A DNA stretch of 64,000 nucleotides from Spirosoma fluviale. Lineage in GTDB: Bacteria; Bacteroidota; Bacteroidia; Cytophagales; Spirosomataceae. Below are positions 63,449-64,000 of this stretch, one piece after another (positions within the stretch are counted from its first letter, which is position 1; every line of letters begins with the position of its first letter). The DNA lies in NCBI RefSeq assembly GCF_900230225.1, contig NZ_OCNH01000001.1, positions 434,001-498,000 on the forward strand, given 5' to 3'. The notes below the pieces were generated by a model. The model saw nothing but the letters and a program-made list of their open reading frames with translations. It was not told the origin of the DNA and searched no databases. Both the position numbers and the translations under genes were made by a program.

Positions 63449-64000
63449 AATGAGTATGAATAACTATAAACAGCTAGTTACAGGCACTGCGGTGTTCTGT
63501 TTGCTGGCAGGCTCAGTTACAGAAAGCCTGGCACAGAGACGGCCAAATCCTCGATTTGCTCCTTATTCGTCGGTTACGTTTGGCGTAGGAACATCTACTT
63601 ATTTTGGTGATCTGGCCGGGTATCGGCAACCGTTTAGAACGTTAACTACGTTGCCACGATGGAATGTTGGCCTTGGGTACACACGTCAATTCACACCGCA
63701 TTTTGCAGCCAGGGCTATGTTTACCTGGGCGCGCATTACTGGGGACGATTACACGTTTAATAAGAATAATATTGAGAAGAATCTGGTGCAGTATGCCCGG
63801 AATCTGCATTTTCGCAATGACCTGAAGGAGTTTGCAGTTACCGGTATCTACAATTTCATTGAAGATGGCCGAAACTCGAATTCCCGCGCCCGGATCACCC
63901 CATATATCTTCGGTGGCCTGGCCCTGGTAGCGCATAGCCCGGAGGCCCGTACCCCTGCCGCACCCGATAATGGCGAATATGAAGCCCGGAAATGGGTGAA
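63449..64000 (+). CDS. DUF6089-like outer-membrane protein, C-terminus outside window
   Basis: The partial frame (184 codons) begins MSMNNYKQLVTGTAV with a signal peptide ending SLAQRR. It continues with SSVTFGVGTSTYFGDLAGY and repeated amphipathic strands such as WNVGLGYTRQFTPHFAARAMF, FAVTGIYNFIE and ITPYIFGGLALV. This is the pattern of small beta-barrel proteins of the DUF6089 group, often upstream of PorP/SprF-like or BamA-type genes in Bacteroidota. The alternative start is Met at 63455. The preceding 63294-63448 shows no gene. Confidence 0.8.

Overview
The window looks like a chromosomal segment of a Bacteroidota bacterium of the Cytophagales type, close to Spirosoma or its relatives. 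This is inferred from gene content: a very large secreted protein of tandem Ig-like repeats, a TonB-dependent receptor with an N-terminal carboxypeptidase-regulatory domain, a DUF1080 (3-keto-disaccharide hydrolase) protein, OmpA and DUF6089-type envelope proteins, sigma-54, and intergenic regions packed with long palindromes. No rRNA is present and only one tRNA, tRNA-Arg(ACG), was found. No species can be assigned without a database search.

Layout. 1-7890 (minus) is the N-terminal 2,630 codons of a giant adhesin-like protein whose end lies outside the window; most of it is a 216-bp (72-residue) tandem repeat. 8516-9292 (minus) is a secreted GH75-type chitosanase candidate. 9478-13289 (minus) is a two-gene operon of a membrane-anchored trypsin-like protease and a large secreted protein of unknown function. 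13826-19860 (plus) is a complete type I restriction-modification locus (hsdM, hsdS, hsdR) interrupted between hsdS and hsdR by a REP-associated tyrosine transposase (RAYT) gene and its palindromes. 20060-26008 holds tRNA-Arg, an enoyl-CoA hydratase, a PAP2-like membrane protein, rpoN, pncB and a T4-type polynucleotide kinase/phosphatase. 26314-34745 is an envelope and secretion block: small secreted protein, S9 peptidase, TonB-dependent receptor, glycerophosphodiesterase, DUF1080 protein. 34881-36056 is an AAA/DUF4143 ATPase whose start codon lies inside a perfect 32-bp inverted repeat.

36552-46710 is the accessory, defence-like region. It contains an AT-rich two-gene operon (a RecQ-like helicase of about 1,200 residues plus a tail-anchored coiled-coil protein), a DUF433/DUF5615 toxin-antitoxin pair, nadE, a Septu-like AAA ATPase/HNH nuclease pair, a duplicated 3' end of nadE, and a second DUF433/DUF5615 pair. 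The Septu-like pair sits exactly between the intact nadE 3' end and its copy, so the nadE 3' end behaves as an insertion site.

46713-64000 is mostly housekeeping: a DMT transporter, an OmpA protein, an orphan protein, AhpC/AhpD, a dihaem cytochrome c, ferrochelatase, OxyR, a metallopeptidase-like protein, a Nudix-type regulator divergent from a carboxylesterase, a FAD oxidoreductase, a PabA/TrpG amidotransferase overlapping an alpha/beta hydrolase, a CBS protein, NAD kinase and a truncated DUF6089 protein. AhpC, AhpD and OxyR probably act together against peroxide. pncB, nadE and nadK are three NAD(P) biosynthesis genes scattered over 40 kb.

The best candidates for something undescribed are the RecQ-like helicase/coiled-coil operon (36552-41197) and the membrane protease/secreted protein pair (9478-13289). 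Both are inferred from reading alone.
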